A DNA stretch of 64,000 bases from Rathayibacter sp. SW19 (GCF_030866825.1 NZ_CP133020.1:806001-870000), one strand, 5' to 3'. Positions 31,701 to 46,700 are shown, counted from the stretch's first letter. Numbers and translations are program-made. Notes: generated from the letters alone by a model not told the origin.

Positions 31701-34700
31701 GGGAACCGATTCGGCGCGCTCGATGCTGCGGTTCAGCTCCCCGCATCACTTCAACAACGGCGACGCCGTGATCTACCGTTACGACGGGTCGTCGATCAGC
31801 GGCGGAATCGCGAACGGGCAGCTCCTCTACGTGCGAGTGCTCGACCTGTACACGATCGAGCTCTACACGTCGCACGACGCGGCGATGTCGGCGGCGTTCA
31901 CGTTCGGCGCGGGCGCTGTCAGCGGCAACAAGATCAATAACTCGACGTTCGGCGAGGGCGACCAGGTCACGTACCGCACGGCACCGGCGTACACGTTCAC
32001 CTACACCGCGTTCACCGGCACTCCGGCCTGCAGCTACTGCAACCACACCGTCGACGTCAACGTCGACGGCAGCGGGAAGATCACAGGCGACAACCCCTCG
32101 GCCAACAACATCTACCTCGCGACCGCGACTTTCACCGCGCCCGGGCAGGCAGCGACCATCAACCCGAACAGCCTCGTGACGGGCCAGGAGATCGTCTACA
32201 ACGTCACCGACGGCACGTACAAGATCCCGCAGCTGACGCCCGGCGGCACCTACTGGGTGATCTCGTCGGGCCCGTACACGATCCAGCTCGCAGACTCCTA
32301 CTGCCACGCCGTTGGCTACGCCGCGGACAACAGCTGCGTCGACAGCAGCAGCAACCCGATCCCGCAGCAGGTGATGACAATCTCCGCGCCGCCCGTATCG
32401 CCGACCACGGCGCCGCCCGCCACCCACCAGATCGCGCCCGTCGGCATCGGGCTGACGGATGGCAACACGTACACCGTGCACCGCGTTGACAGCTCGCACA
32501 TCTCGCTCGTGGGTCAGACGCTCACCAACGCGGGGGTCGCGGGCACCCAGACGTTGTTCCTCGCGGGCATCCCGCTCGTCGCCGGCAGCGGAGCGCAGCA
32601 GCTGTACCTGCAGCTGACCGGCTCGCTCACCGGAACGCAGCAGTTGCACAACGCAGACGGATCGTTGCTGCGAGGGTCGTCGCCTCCTCCCGGAAACGGC
32701 TTCACCGTCGCATCCGCTCAGGGCGGCGGCGGCGGGGCCGGATCGTTCAACACCCAGAACGCGGACACCGTCGTGGCGCCCACCGTCACCGCATCTGTCG
32801 AGGCCGCGTCGCTCGCGGCGGGCGGCAACGTCGGCATCACCGCGACGACGCGCACCAACTCCGGATCGTCCACGAGCAACGGATCGGGCGGCATCATCTC
32901 CGGCGCAGGCGTCTACGGCACCGTCACCGGCACGAACACCACCTCAGCGTTCATCGGCAAGGCCGCCAACCCCGGCGACGCCACAGGCGTGACGGTCACC
33001 GCGGGCGGGATGGTCAAGGTGGCGGCCACGACGACGATCGTGGCGAACGCAGACTCCAACACCGAGAGCGGCGGCCTGTTCGGTGGGTCGATCTCGCAGG
33101 CCGACGTCGACCTGCACGACCACACCACCTCGAGCATCGGCATGGGGGCACACGTCACCGGCGACACCGTCAACGTTCTCGCCCAGACGGCCGGCTCGCG
33201 GGTGACGAGCCACTCGCGCTCGATCTTCATTGCCTTCGCCGGGTTCGCGACGGCCGAAGCCGATTCGCACCTGGAGAGCATCGACTCGGCTCTGATCGAC
33301 GGGTCGCCGGCATCGCCGTCGGAGCTCACCTGGGTATCCGGGGTGAGTGGCCTCGACCTGCGCGCCATCCACACCGACAACACGCGCTCGCAGGACGACG
33401 ACGCCCAGTGCTGGTGCATCGGGCCATCGCACAACAACGGCTCGAACGGCTTCGCCTTGAGCGAGATCGCTGCGGCGCAGACCGGGGCCACCGTCACCGC
33501 CGGCACTCGCAACGTCTTCGGCGTCACCACGAACGACCCCGCGTATGACCCGAACGGTGCGAACAAGCCGTGGCTGCTCGCCGTTCCGCCGAAGCCCAGC
33601 GTCGCGCTGTATGTCCAAGCGGAGAAGACCAGCGGTGACAGCGACAGCGTCCCGACGCGCAGCGTCGACTGGAACGCGGACGCGGTTTTGTACGAGGGCC
33701 CGAGCCCGACGCTGATCATTGCGCCCAACGGGCAGGTGCTCACCGCGACGAATATCATGGTGAACGGCATCCAGAACCCCGCCCCGGGGACACCTCTGTC
33801 AGGCCCGATCGAGGTGAACGACCTCATCAACCATGACACGGCGAACGTCTACATGACCTCGTCGAGCGGCGCGATCGCAAGCACGGCGAACGGCGGTCCC
33901 GCCCCGGCCACCCACTACTGGGGCACGTTCTGGTATCGCGACAACTGGCAGTCGGTGACGATCGTCAACCAGTCGACGCTGCGGCTCGTGATCGACGACA
34001 TCAATGTGCTCAACGTCGGCACGCCGACGGTGTGGCTGCAGGCGGGCGGTTCGGTATCGGCGAAGTTCGCGATCGTGCGCCACGTCGATCCGACGCTCGT
34101 GACGATCTCCAACACCGACACGACGGTGCGGCCCGACCTGCTCGTCAACGGCCACATCGAGAACCCGATCGGCGAGACCGACATCTCCAGCACAGGCTCG
34201 ATCTCGTCGTCGTCGGTGCGCGGCGGCAACAGCTCATACGACGCTGCGCTGGTCCCACCGCCGAGCACGCTGCATACTTCGCTCATCCGGACCAACATCC
34301 TGCACCTCGTGGCGGGCACCTCCATCGGCGCGAGCGGCACGTACCTCAACGTCGACCTCGTGCAGTGGGCGGGCCACAACCTCGACATCACCGCGAACTC
34401 GGGCACCAGCCAGTACCTCGACCTGCAGACGCTCCTGCGCGACCCCGCGATCGCGAACCCGCAGACTCCGGCCTACGTCATCCCGATTGACCATCTCGTC
34501 GCGGGCGACAGCATCTGGGTGCGGCTGCAGGCCACGCAGTACCAGACCGCGGTCGGCACCGTGCCGGGCATCCAGGTCACCTCCTCGACCCCGCCGAGCG
34601 GACTGTACGTGAGCTTCTACCAGCCGGACGGCGGGTACTGCTTCTACCCCGATGGATGCGGCTCGGGCCACCCGTTGCTCGAGCCCGGCGCCTTCGCCAC

Positions 34701-37700
34701 GGGCGGCGGCCCGACCGCGTCGACGTACGACTTCAGCCTGCTGGATGCCGGCTCCAACGGCAACAACGGCCTGATCGACGTGTTCGCCGCGAACGACGGC
34801 GCGGCGGCGACCAGGATCAACATCGTCGGCCTCGTGCAGATCGAGCAGCCCGCCTCGGGCACCAACTCCGGGTCGGGCATGTACGGCACGGTGAACGCCG
34901 ATACCAACGGGTTCATCACGCTCACCGAGCAGACCGGCGATCTGCGCGCGGGACTCATCCGCTCCACCGACGACGACGTGACGCTCACCGCGCCCGGATC
35001 CATCTACGATGCGCCGCAGCCATCGACCAACCCGCCGCTGCCCGGCCACAGCCCGGCCGCGACGACGCCTGAAGTGGTGGGTGTCAACATCACGATGACC
35101 GCACAGAACGGCACAATCGGGCAGAACAGCAACTTCGTGGAGATCCAATCGTCGATCGACCGGTTCGGCGTGCTGAACGCGAGCGCACCCGGCGTCATCC
35201 GCGTCTCGCAGACCACCGGCGACCTGCACGTCGACACCGTCACCACCTGCTACGGTTCGAGCGCGACCACGTGCGCCGACATCTCGCTGACGAACTTCCA
35301 CGGGTCGATCACCGACGGGCACAACGCGGGCACAGGCGGAACCAGCGCCAACATCATCGGCAACACCATCGACCTGCTGGCCCGGTACGGCAGCCTCGGC
35401 GACCCGAGCGGCGGCAACGACCTCAAGCTCGACTCGGCCAAGGGCAGCAGCTGCCTCAGCACCTACACCCTGCTCTACCAGGGCGCGAACTACCAGAACG
35501 CGACGGATGCGCAGCGCGCGGTCACCGCAACTTGCGACGTTGCAGCTCAGGCCGACGGCAGCATCTACCTCACTCAGGTGGAGGGACCGTTCAACGTGCT
35601 GCTCGCCCACGCGGGCGAGAACCCGGGCAACGTTGCCGCGCCGACAAACGTGCGGCTCACGAGCACGGAGACCGGGGCGGAGGGCAACGACATCCTGCTC
35701 CTGCACTCAGGCTCGACGCTGGTTGTCGAGAACGCCCCGCAGACTGTTGCGCAGGGGCTCATCGAGGCTGAGAACGGCAACGTGACGCTGCGCTCGGCCG
35801 ACGACATCGTCACCGACCCATCGAGCGTGATCATTGCGACGACGATGGCAGCGGATGCCGGCACCGGCGCCACCGACCCGAACCTGCCGAAGACGCTGAC
35901 CGGCAACATCGACATCTACGGCGACTGCCACGGCGCTGCGTCCGGTGTCTGCGACGTTTCCGCGCTGGACACCAGCAAGCCGGACCCGACCATCGGCGAC
36001 GGCACTGTCATCGTTCTGCGCAGCGGTCAGTCCGCCGCGGGCGGGCTTCCGGGCGGTATCGCCAACGGGGTCGGCGGGCTCACCCGGCTGTTCGGCGCGA
36101 ACGAGGCTGACACGTTCATCTTCGATCGCACGATCCTCGTCGGTCAGACGCGCGCCTACGGCGACGGCACGCCGACCCAGGCGGGCGTGTATGCACCCAC
36201 CTGCAACGGCCCCCCGAACTTCTGCGTCGATTCGTTCGTCGTGAACCGGCTGCAGACGATGATCCCGCTCGGGCAGGATGTTGCGCGCGGCGCAACGCTC
36301 ACCCTCGACGGCCAGTCCGGCAGCAACGTCTACTCGATCTTCACGAGCGGAAGCCAGTTCACCAGCAACAACTACGAGATTAACGTGCTCGGCTCGCACG
36401 ACCCGGCCGACGGCACCGACACCCTCAATATCTACGGCTACGACACCTACACAGCAGGCGCACCAGACTCGACCGGCATCAACCCGTCGACCAACAACGA
36501 GTACGCCACCAACGACATCTTCCTCCTGCGCGGCACACCGGCCGGGATCATCGGCGAAACCGCGGCGCGGCCGCCGCTGTACCAAGGCACCGGCGCCACC
36601 CCCGCCTCAGGCGACCCGTACTCCGCCGGCTCCGGCTTCGTCGCACTGCTGCACTCGACCCTCGCGAACACGCAGGCGAACCTCGGCGGCACAACCACCA
36701 CCGGCACAACAGGGGCGTACGGCGTCGAACGCATCAACTACGACTCCGCAATCAACGGCGGACTGCACGTCTACTCACTCGGCGGCAACAACTACTTCGC
36801 CGTCGACGACAACGCAGCCCCGACCTACCTCGACGGCGGCTCCGGCGACAACCAGTTCCAAATCGGACAGCTCTACGGTGAGCGCCGCACGGCATCCGCG
36901 ATCCCCTCCGGCACCCCGACGCAGCCCGCTTACGGGGCTTCCGGCAACCTGGCAGCCGAGAACATCTTCGACGTGGCCACCGTCGCCACCACCCGCGGCT
37001 GGCTCTCCCGCGGCACGAGTTCCCCGCTGGTCGCGCAGGGCGGCACCGGCAACAACACCTTCACGGTGTACTCGAACCACGCCGTACTGCACTTAGAGGG
37101 CAACGGCGGCAACAACCTGTTCATCGTGCGGGGCTTCGCCCTGGCGCAGACGGATGCTGCGGGCAACATCATCCTCCCAGGCGGCTGCACGACCATCGAG
37201 GCTCCCGCGTGCATCCCGATCCCGATCACGACCAACGGCTACTCCACCGCCGCGCAGACGGACGTGCGCACCGGCGCAGGCAACAACCAGGTCGAATACA
37301 ACATGAACGCGCCGGTCTCGGTGGACGGCGGAACCGGCTTCAACAAGCTGATCATCCTGGGCACCGAGTTTGCCGACCACATCGTCGTCACAGACCACGG
37401 CATCTTCGGCGCCGGCATGTCGGTCACCTTCAAGAACATCCAGGTGATCGAGGTCGACGCGCTCGAGGGCGACGACGTGATCGACGTGCTCTCCACCCCG
37501 CCGGGCGTCGCCGTTCGGGTGATCGGCGGCCTGGGCAGCAACCAGATCAACGTCGCGGGCGACGTGAGCGGCAACGTCTACTCGCGTGATATCAACGGCA
37601 CGAGCGGCACTGTCAACCTCGCCGTCATCACGAGCGACCAGTTCTACAAAGACCTCGTCATACCCGGAGTCTCGCTCAGCGTCGCGCAAGGGTCGCAGGG

Positions 37701-40700
37701 CGCGGTCATCGTCACAGAGCACGCCGGCGGCACGGTCGTGAAGGAGACGCAGAACAACTCGCCGTCGAGGCCACCGATCGGCACGATCGACTCGTACACC
37801 GTGCGGCTCGCGCAGGCGCCCACCTCGACCGTATACATCGCGATCAACGCGGAGCCAGACATCCGGCCGAACCGCGAGGGCACCCCGCAGGGCGACTCGA
37901 TCCTGCTCGCCACCGCACCGCTCGGCACAGTGCCGAACGCGGGCACGACCACGGCCGACAGCGATTTCTACCAGCACGTCATCATGGATGCCATGCCCAC
38001 CGACCTGCCGCAGCGCTCGCTCGTGCTCGTGTTCACTCCCGGCAACTGGCAGACGCCTCAGGTGGTCTGGGTCGGCGCCATCAATGACGCGCTGAACGAC
38101 GGCATCCGCACGTACGAGGTCAGCCACAGCGTGCTCAGCATCGACCCGTTCTACGCGAACGCGACGGTGCGCAATGTCGAGGTGACGAAGATCGACCCGG
38201 GAAGCCCCGGCATCCTCGTGACGAACCTCGGCAACGACAACACGACGACCGCCGCCGTCACGCCGCGGTTCACCGACGGGGTCGGCAACGGCACGTCGAC
38301 GTTCACCTCAGCGGGCGCGCACTTCACACTGAACGACATCGGGCAGCCGATCGCGCAACTCGGCGGCGCGAACATCCCGGCCAACACGGTGATCATCGCC
38401 GTGAACAGCGCGACGAACGTCACCCTGTCGGCCGCAGTCGCCGCCGGCACGGGCATCGCGTTCACGCTGCCGAGCAGGCTGACCTCCGCCATCCAGTTCC
38501 GCGACGGCGTCACGACCTCAGGATCGACGACGCTGACCTCGGCGAGCGCAGGGTTCAACCAGGGCGACATCGGGCGCACCGTGGTGGAGGCAGACCTGGG
38601 CAACGTGCTGCCGACCGGTGCGACGATCATCGCGGTCGCCGCAGACGGCACGTCGGCCACGCTGTCGGCGCCCGCGACCGGCACCGCGGCATCCGTCGTG
38701 TTCGCCCTCCCCGACCGCAACGCCAGCAACGTCGTGCTCGGTGGCAGCGTCACCCCGCCCAGCGGCTCGGCCGCGACGGGCAAGACGGCCACCGGTATCT
38801 CCGGATACTCGTCGGTCGTGCTGGCCGCGGCGCCGACCGGCACCGTCGTCGTGACAGTCACCGCGGCCGGCGACCCGCGCATCTGGCTGTCGAGCACCGA
38901 CCCGCGGTTCCATGTGGTCAAGGAGCCAGATGGCATCCATGAGGGCGTGTACACGATCACGTTCGGCGTCGGCGACTGGTCGACACCGGTCATCGTGCGC
39001 GAGGATGCCGCCCCCTGGTACAGCATCGCCGACCCGCACAACTCGTACATCACCGCAACGGTCACCAGCACCGCCGACCCGGCCTACACGGGCATCGACA
39101 ACAGCTCCACACCGTGGAACGTGCTCGTCTACGCGGACAGCACGGCGAACGCCATCGTGCAGGCCCCCGACAACATGGTCGTCACCAAGTGCGCAGACAC
39201 CGCGTGCACCACGGCCGGGCCGGGCTCGAGCTTCAGCGTGCGGCTCACCAAGCAGCCGTCGTCGAACGTCACGATCGCGATCGTCACCGACGGGCAGACG
39301 GATGCCGTCATCGGCGGCCGCATCACCCTCGGCGCGATCGGCACAGCGAAGCACGGCCTCTTCACCGGAGCGGTCGTGTTCGACCCGGTGCTTGGCACCC
39401 TCACCCGTGCCGACCACTCCAGCTGGCTCGACGACGGGTTCCTCGAGGGGCAACTGTTCGAGATCGGCGGCACCCTGCTGAAGATCCAGGCGCTGACGGG
39501 CACGACGTCGTCGAGGGTCGACGTGCTCACGGTGACCGACCCGACAGCGCTCGCCGGCGCGCTGGGTGCAGCCGGAACCTACACGACGACCCTCACCGAA
39601 TACGCAGCGCAGATCACCTTCACGCCCGGCAACTGGAACCAGCCGGTCATCGTGCCGCTGAACGCCGACCCGAAGTACAACGTGCCGGCGGGCAACGCGT
39701 CGCTGCTGAGCTTCCCGAAGATGCCGCACCTGCTGTCCGGCATCCGCGGCCCGCTGTCGGTCGAGGGCGGGCCGACGCAGAACAACCACGCGGCACTGAA
39801 CCTGCCGGTCATGCTGCCGATGGAGGGCAACTCGCTGCCGTTCGGCATCGGCGTGCAGCCGCCGGAGGCCCAGCAGGTCAACGTGCTGAACATCTTCGAC
39901 GACGGATCGCAGCAGAACCAGACGGGGAGCCTCAGCGGCACGGCCCTGAGTGGGTTCGGCATGGGTCCGGGCGTCGACTTCACCCACCACAAGGGGTACC
40001 TGCCGGGCGACCCGACGCATCCGACGTTCGGCGAGCCGGCGAAATTCCCGAGCGGCATCAGCTTCGGGTCGATCACCGTCGATCCGGTGACCGGCGACAT
40101 CCTCACCAACGCGTCGCTGTCCACCGTCCAGGTGCTGAACATCCTGCAGGGCCAGGGCAACGACACGCTGACGGTGACCGGCACGCTCACCGGCGGCCGG
40201 TTCACGAACGAAGACGGCACGCCGGGCACCACGTTCGTGCATGGCGGCATCACGGCACTCAACGGCGGCGGCGCCGAGCCGTTGACCATCACCGGAACGT
40301 TCGCGATCACCGCCACGACCATCACCCGCCTCGATGGCACGGCGTGGGCGACGGACCAATTCGCGGTCGGTAAGGAGCTGATGTGGAACGGCGTGCCGAT
40401 CGGCACGATCACCGGCGTCTCGGGCGCCACGCTCACGTTCGTGGGCCACGGCCCGTCAGCCGGCGGCGCGGTGAGCGGCACCGTCGCGATCTTCGACCCG
40501 GCCGTGCACGTCACCACGCGCATTCACCTGGTCGGCACCACGATCATCCGCACCGACATGCGGTCGTGGCGTGAGGCAGGGTTCCACGTGGGCGACATCG
40601 TCACGATCGACGGCGTCGTAATCGGCACCGTCACCGGTTTTGCAGGGCCGACCGACGACATCCTGCAGCTCTCCGCAGCACCGGATGCCCTGGCGTGCGA

Positions 40701-43700
40701 TCTCGGCGGCACGTGCACGGCGACGATCGCGGTGGCGTCCGCGTCGAACAACCCGGTGCGTTACGGCGGCAACGTGTTCACCATCACGGGCGGCGGTGGC
40801 CCCGGCCCGGGTGCGACCCCGCCGACGCTTACCGGCATGTTCACGCTCGGCACCTCGGGCAGTGCGCAGACGCTCACCCGCACCGGCGGATCCTGGATCA
40901 CCGACGGCTACGTCGTGGGCATGGTGCTCCAGATCGGTGGCCTGGCAGCCTGGACGATCACGGCCGTGACCGCTCTCACGCTCACTTTCACCGGGCCGCA
41001 GATCACGGTCTGGGGCGGCGGCGGGTCGACTGTGGTCGGCTACGCACCGTCGCCGCTCGTGGTCTACGGCAGTACGTCGCAAGACGGCATCTGGTACTCG
41101 GGCGACCCGGTCACCCAGACCAGCCGGGTGTTCGGCTCCAAGCCGTTCCCGAACCAGGTCGGCGTCGGCACGCCGCAGTTCGTGTTCCCGGTCGCGAACG
41201 CGTTCAGGCACGCGGGCAACAACATCATCGACGCGAGCGCCCTGTTCGCGAACGTGCCGGAAGGCCAGGTGCCCTCGATCGGCCTCACCATCTACGGCGG
41301 CGCGGGTGACGACACCATCTACGGCAGCCAGGCCGGCGACGTCATCGCGGGCGGCTCGGGCGACAACACGATCTATGGGCAGCGCGGCGACAACATCATC
41401 CTCGGTGCGAACGGCGTGAACACCGATCTCGTCGCGCGCACGGTCACCTTCCCGACCGTGAACACCAGCACCTACCAGGATGCCGACCCGCTCGTCGCCG
41501 GCGACAACCTCATCTACGGAGATGTTCCCGGTGCGACAACGACGGACCGCTACGGTGACTACAACAACCTCATCTTCGGCGCGTTCGGCGTGGTCACCCA
41601 GGACACCCAGGAGGCAATCGTCGGCGTCATTCCGAACACGTCGCGCACGGTGACCGGTGCGATCGTCTCGAACTCCGCGGTTCCGCCGGCACAGAACGGC
41701 GTCGCCACCATCACGGTCGTCTGCACCAGTGCCAGCACGGCGAACTGCTTCCGCCCGTCCGACGTGGGGCTCGCCATCACGGATGTCGCAGGCACGCTCC
41801 TCTCGTCGGGCACGATCATCACGGCCGTGAGTTCCGACGGCCCGAACGGCTACGGCACGAGGGCGACGCTGTCGCGCGGAACGATCGGCGCGGCATCCGG
41901 AACCGCCGTCCTGTTCACGATCGGACCGGCGCAGGGATACTGCCGGCCGACCGGCACGACGTCGCTGAACCAGTACTGCGCGCCGAGCGGCGCCACGCCG
42001 TGGGGTGACGCGCGGGTGGAGAAGATCCAGACGACCCGCGACATCCTCGCCGCCACCAGTGACCAGCCGGCCAACCACGGCGACAACCGCATCTACGCGT
42101 CCGGCGGCGACAACGTGATCGTGGGCGGCGACGGCAACAACGACATCCAAGGCGGGCCGGGGCGCAACCTGATCATCGCGGGCAGCGTCGCGCTGAGCCG
42201 CGGATCGCACTTGTTCAACTACACGAACCTGCGCTTCCAAGACCTGACCGGTACGCAGATCTACAGCACGACGCCCGGATCGCTCACGAACAGCCTGACC
42301 AACGGCGTCGCGCAGAACGACCCGACCGGGCACGCGTGGTGGGGCGACTTCCTCTCCGGCAGCGGCGGCATCCTGCTTTCTGTTCCGGCCACCGACACCA
42401 CACGGCCTGCAGCGCTGCGCGATTCGGAGTTGAAGGGCGCCGACTACATCGCGGGCGGTTCCGGGTCTGCCATGATCTTCGGCGAGTCGAACGACAACAT
42501 CATCCAGGCGCACGGCTCGATCGACATCACCGCACCCGATTCGCTGACCGGGTACCCGACCGTGTCGAACGGCTCGCCGCCGATCGGCAGTGTGTTCGGC
42601 GGGGCTGCGACGTGCTCGTTCCGCGGCTTCTATCTCGGCAACCGGGTGGGCGCCTGCCGGGATGCGGGGAACAACCTGCTGATCAACCCGTCGGTCGACG
42701 ACTATGCGGCTCTGCAGTACGTGCTGACCGGTGCCATCACGTTCGGCGCCCACACGATGACGCTCGCGCAGGGCTTGTGGTGGGCTGACAGCGGGTTCGC
42801 GGTGGGGCAGACGCTCAACGTGGGCGGCAACGCCGTCGGCGTCGTCACCGCGATCAGCCACGACGCGTCGACCGGTCGCGACACGCTCACGGTCACGGGG
42901 AGTCCGGCACCGGCATCCTGCACCTCGCTGCCGTGCACGGTCACCGCGACGGTCGCGGCGACCGACGGCCAGAGCTACATCGAGGGCGGCCGAGGCAACA
43001 ACACGATCTTCGCGAACCGTGGCCAGAACGACATCATAGGCGGCAACTCCGACTTCTTCAGCCTGACGCTGCCCAGCCAGCGCGCCAGCGGGTCGAATCT
43101 CATCTTCGGCGGCTCCGGCCTGGACGTCGGCCGTGAAGACTGCGGCGACGGCGTTCTGGATGCGACGAACCACTGCATCACGAACCCGAACGGCCACGCG
43201 CACGACAGTAACGTCATCCTCGCGAACAACGGCGACATCATCCGTCTCACCGGCACGAAGGGGCAGTACGGGGTCGGCAACGGCGTGGCCATGTCGGTCG
43301 GCTACCTGAACTACAACTACGACGTGAACGGTTACCTCACGGCGACCGAGCGCATCATCGCCCGCGCCGTGAACCTGCTCGACATGACACCGGGCGGGCC
43401 GGACCTCGCGAACCAGCCCGGGCCGCAGGTGACCGGGGCGAAGGCATCCAACGGTGTCGGCGACATCGGCGGCACGCCGATCACGGTCGACGGGCAGCCG
43501 CTCATGCGCGGCAGCGAGATCCACGCGGAGTCCGGCGACGCGTTCATCTACGGCGGGCCCGCCAACGACGTCATCTACGGCGGCGGCCAGAACGACACGA
43601 TCATCACAGGCTACGCCGACAACTGGATTTCCGGTGGTCGTGGCGACTCCTGCATCATCGGCGGTGGCGGGCGCTGCTTCGCCAGCCGCAACAGCTCCAG

Positions 43701-46700
43701 CTACGGCGAGCCGCTGTACGGCATCGCCCCGATTCCGGCGGCCCAACTCAGCGAGCTCATCACCACGCCTGGCAACGTGCAGCAGGCCGTGATCAACGTC
43801 GCAGGTGCTCTGACCTACACCGCGGTGCTGTGGCCGTACAACTGGGATCCGGCGGCGAACGGCAGCCCGAGCTTCTCCGTGGGTTGCAAGAACAACCAGA
43901 TCTGCGACGCCTACCAGCCGCGCTACGGCCACAACATCATCTACGGCGGCTGGGGCAACGGCGTCATCCACGCCGGACCCGGGCAGTCTGCGGTGTCCGG
44001 AGCCGAGGCGCCCGAGCTCGGTTACGCTGACAACTTCGACATGTCCGGCACCGCGATCAACACCACGCCGTACGAGACCGACTGGTACCACCCGTTCAAC
44101 CCGGGCAACCCGGCGGGCTGGCACCCAGAAGCCGATGCCGGCAACGGCAACGCCGCCCGGGCCGCGATGGCGGGCAAGTCGAGCTACTTCGACCCGACCG
44201 ATGTGCGCAGGCAGGTGTGGCTGAACAGCACCGTGAGCAACAACTTCGTGCTCGGCCAGCCGAACCCGCTGCTGTGCAAGTGGGCCACCGGCCAGACGCC
44301 GACGGCTGCAGGATGCCTGCCCTTCTTCCTCACCTTCGATCCGACGGATGCCGGCATGCCGCTCGACACCACCTGGTACCAGGGCACCGGCGACCCGCAG
44401 ATGCCCACCACCGGCGACAAGGCGATCTTCGGCGACCTCGGCAACGACTACATCGTGGCCGGCATGGGCAGGGTGCGCGTGTACGGCGGCAACGGCAACG
44501 ACCTGATCGACCTTCGCGCGAGCACGTTCGTCGACGGCGGCCTAAACGACGGACCGGTGCCGAACCTGGTGAAGAACCCCGACGGCTCGTTCAGCCTAGC
44601 CACGTCGAACTTCGTGTGGGGCACGCCGGCCTGGGAGGCGCTTGCGTACGGCGGGTCCGGCCAAGACATCCTGTTCGCCGGCACCGTGGGCGACCGGCTG
44701 ATTGACTGGGTCGGCAACCACAACAGCTACTACGTGCCGTTCTCACCGTTCGGCATGCCGACCGTGAGTCGCACGCTCCAGCCGTTCCTGCCCGAGTTCC
44801 TCTACGCGCTCTCCAAGAGCGACGGCGCCGACCAGACGCTCATGACGCGCTACGCGCCGTATGACGACCGCTACCAGGGCATCGCCTCTCGCAACGGCGA
44901 GCCGTTCGGCGAGCTGAGCCTGGTGCTGCAGCACGACTCGCTCTGGCACCAGCAGACCGGGTCGCCGTTCAACCAGATGCCCGGCAATCTGGGCGGCACC
45001 TCCGTCGACGTGCAGAAGACCGCCAACGTGCGCCCCTTCAACTCCTCGGGCATGGGCTCCTCGTCCGGAGTCATAGGCGCGACGTCGACCATGCCGATCG
45101 TGTCGCTGCCGTCGGGCGCCGGCGTGAATCTGCCGTCGGGCATCACACCGTCGACGGCGACTGCCGTGCCGCTCATCGTCAGCGGCATTCCGGGCTCCAC
45201 GCTCACGTACACGTTCCGTGAGGGCTCCACCGTGCTGACCGGAACCGGAACGATTGCGGCATCCGGTCAGTTCACCGTGGTGCTCGACCTCTCCGGATTC
45301 GCCGACGGCGCCATCTCGCTCACGGTGGTCGTCACCGCACCCGCTCAGGCGCCGATCACGGTGACAAGCATGCTCGGAAAGAGCAGCGTGGCGCCGACCG
45401 CGCCCACCGTGACCGTTCCCGTGTACGCGAATCTCGCCACCGAGACGGCGTACGCGGTCACAGTAAAAGGGCAGGCCGGCTCCATCGCGACCGTCGTCAT
45501 CACCGACAGCGCCGGCAACGTGGCGAACGGCATGGACATCCTCGACTCCACCGGAACGGTGATGATCCCGGTCGATGTGTCGCACCTCCTCGACGGTGTG
45601 TTCACGGTCTCGGTCACCCTCACCAACGGCATTGGCAACAGCACGGCCACCAGTGTGATGGCCACGCTCGACTCGGTGCCGCCCGTGCTGACTGTCACGC
45701 CGGTGGGTGCGGTGATCACCCCATCCACGGTTGGTGGCGTGTCGATCGCGGTCACCGGAGAGCGTGGTGCCCTCGTCAGCTACGCGATCACTGACGGCAC
45801 GACTACCATCACGGGATCTGCGACGTTGAACGGCAGCGGCAAGACCACCTTCTGGAGTGGGTCGCTCGCGGCGCTGCGCGACGGAGCAATCACGCTGACC
45901 GTCACCGAGACAGACCCAGCGGGCAACCCGACCGTCTACACGCAGTCGCTGCTGAAGAAGACCGCGCCGCCCGCGGCCCCGACCGTTGCGCTGAACAGCG
46001 CGGACGACTCGGGCATCTCCGCATCCGATGGAATCACCAACGTCGCCGCACCGCGATTCATTGTGACTGCGGCCCCCGATGCGGTGTCGACCACGGTCTA
46101 CGTCAACGGGGCGGTCTACACCGGGCAGACCCTAGCAACCGGCACCTACACGGTGACGGCAGTGAGCGTCGACGCGTACGGCACGAAGTCGAGCGCCTCG
46201 GCTGCGATCACCGTGGTGATCGACGTTGCTGCGCCGACAGGTTCGGTCACCGTCTCCGGCAAGACAGTCGGCGGCGCCGTCTACGTCACCGGAACCTCGG
46301 TGACGCTCGCCCTCTCGTTCGCGGGTGCGCCCGCGGGGATCGCGACGGTTTCCGTGTCGCTCGACGGCAGCGCGTACAGCACGCCGGTCGGCTACGCCGG
46401 CACTGTCATTCTTACCCCAATCGGGGCGGATGGCGCGCACACCGTGTCGGTGCTCGTCACCGACCGCGCCGGGAATTCGGTGGTCATCACGCGGTCGTTC
46501 GTCGTCGATCGCACGCCAGCGGCGATCACGGACACCATCACCGGGCCATCGAACGGCACGTTCTACGACGTCGCGCAGAAGATCACACTGACGTTCGGAG
46601 CGGCCGATTCCGGTTCGGGCGTCGCATCCGTGCTGGCGACGATCGACGGCGCGAACTGGGCGAATGGGGCGGCGATCTCAGTTGAGAACCTGGCCGCAGG

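Noticed and set aside
40456..44124. Long open frame (1222 codons) antisense to the giant gene
   Set aside because: Same reason: Arg/Val/His-rich shadow without motifs.
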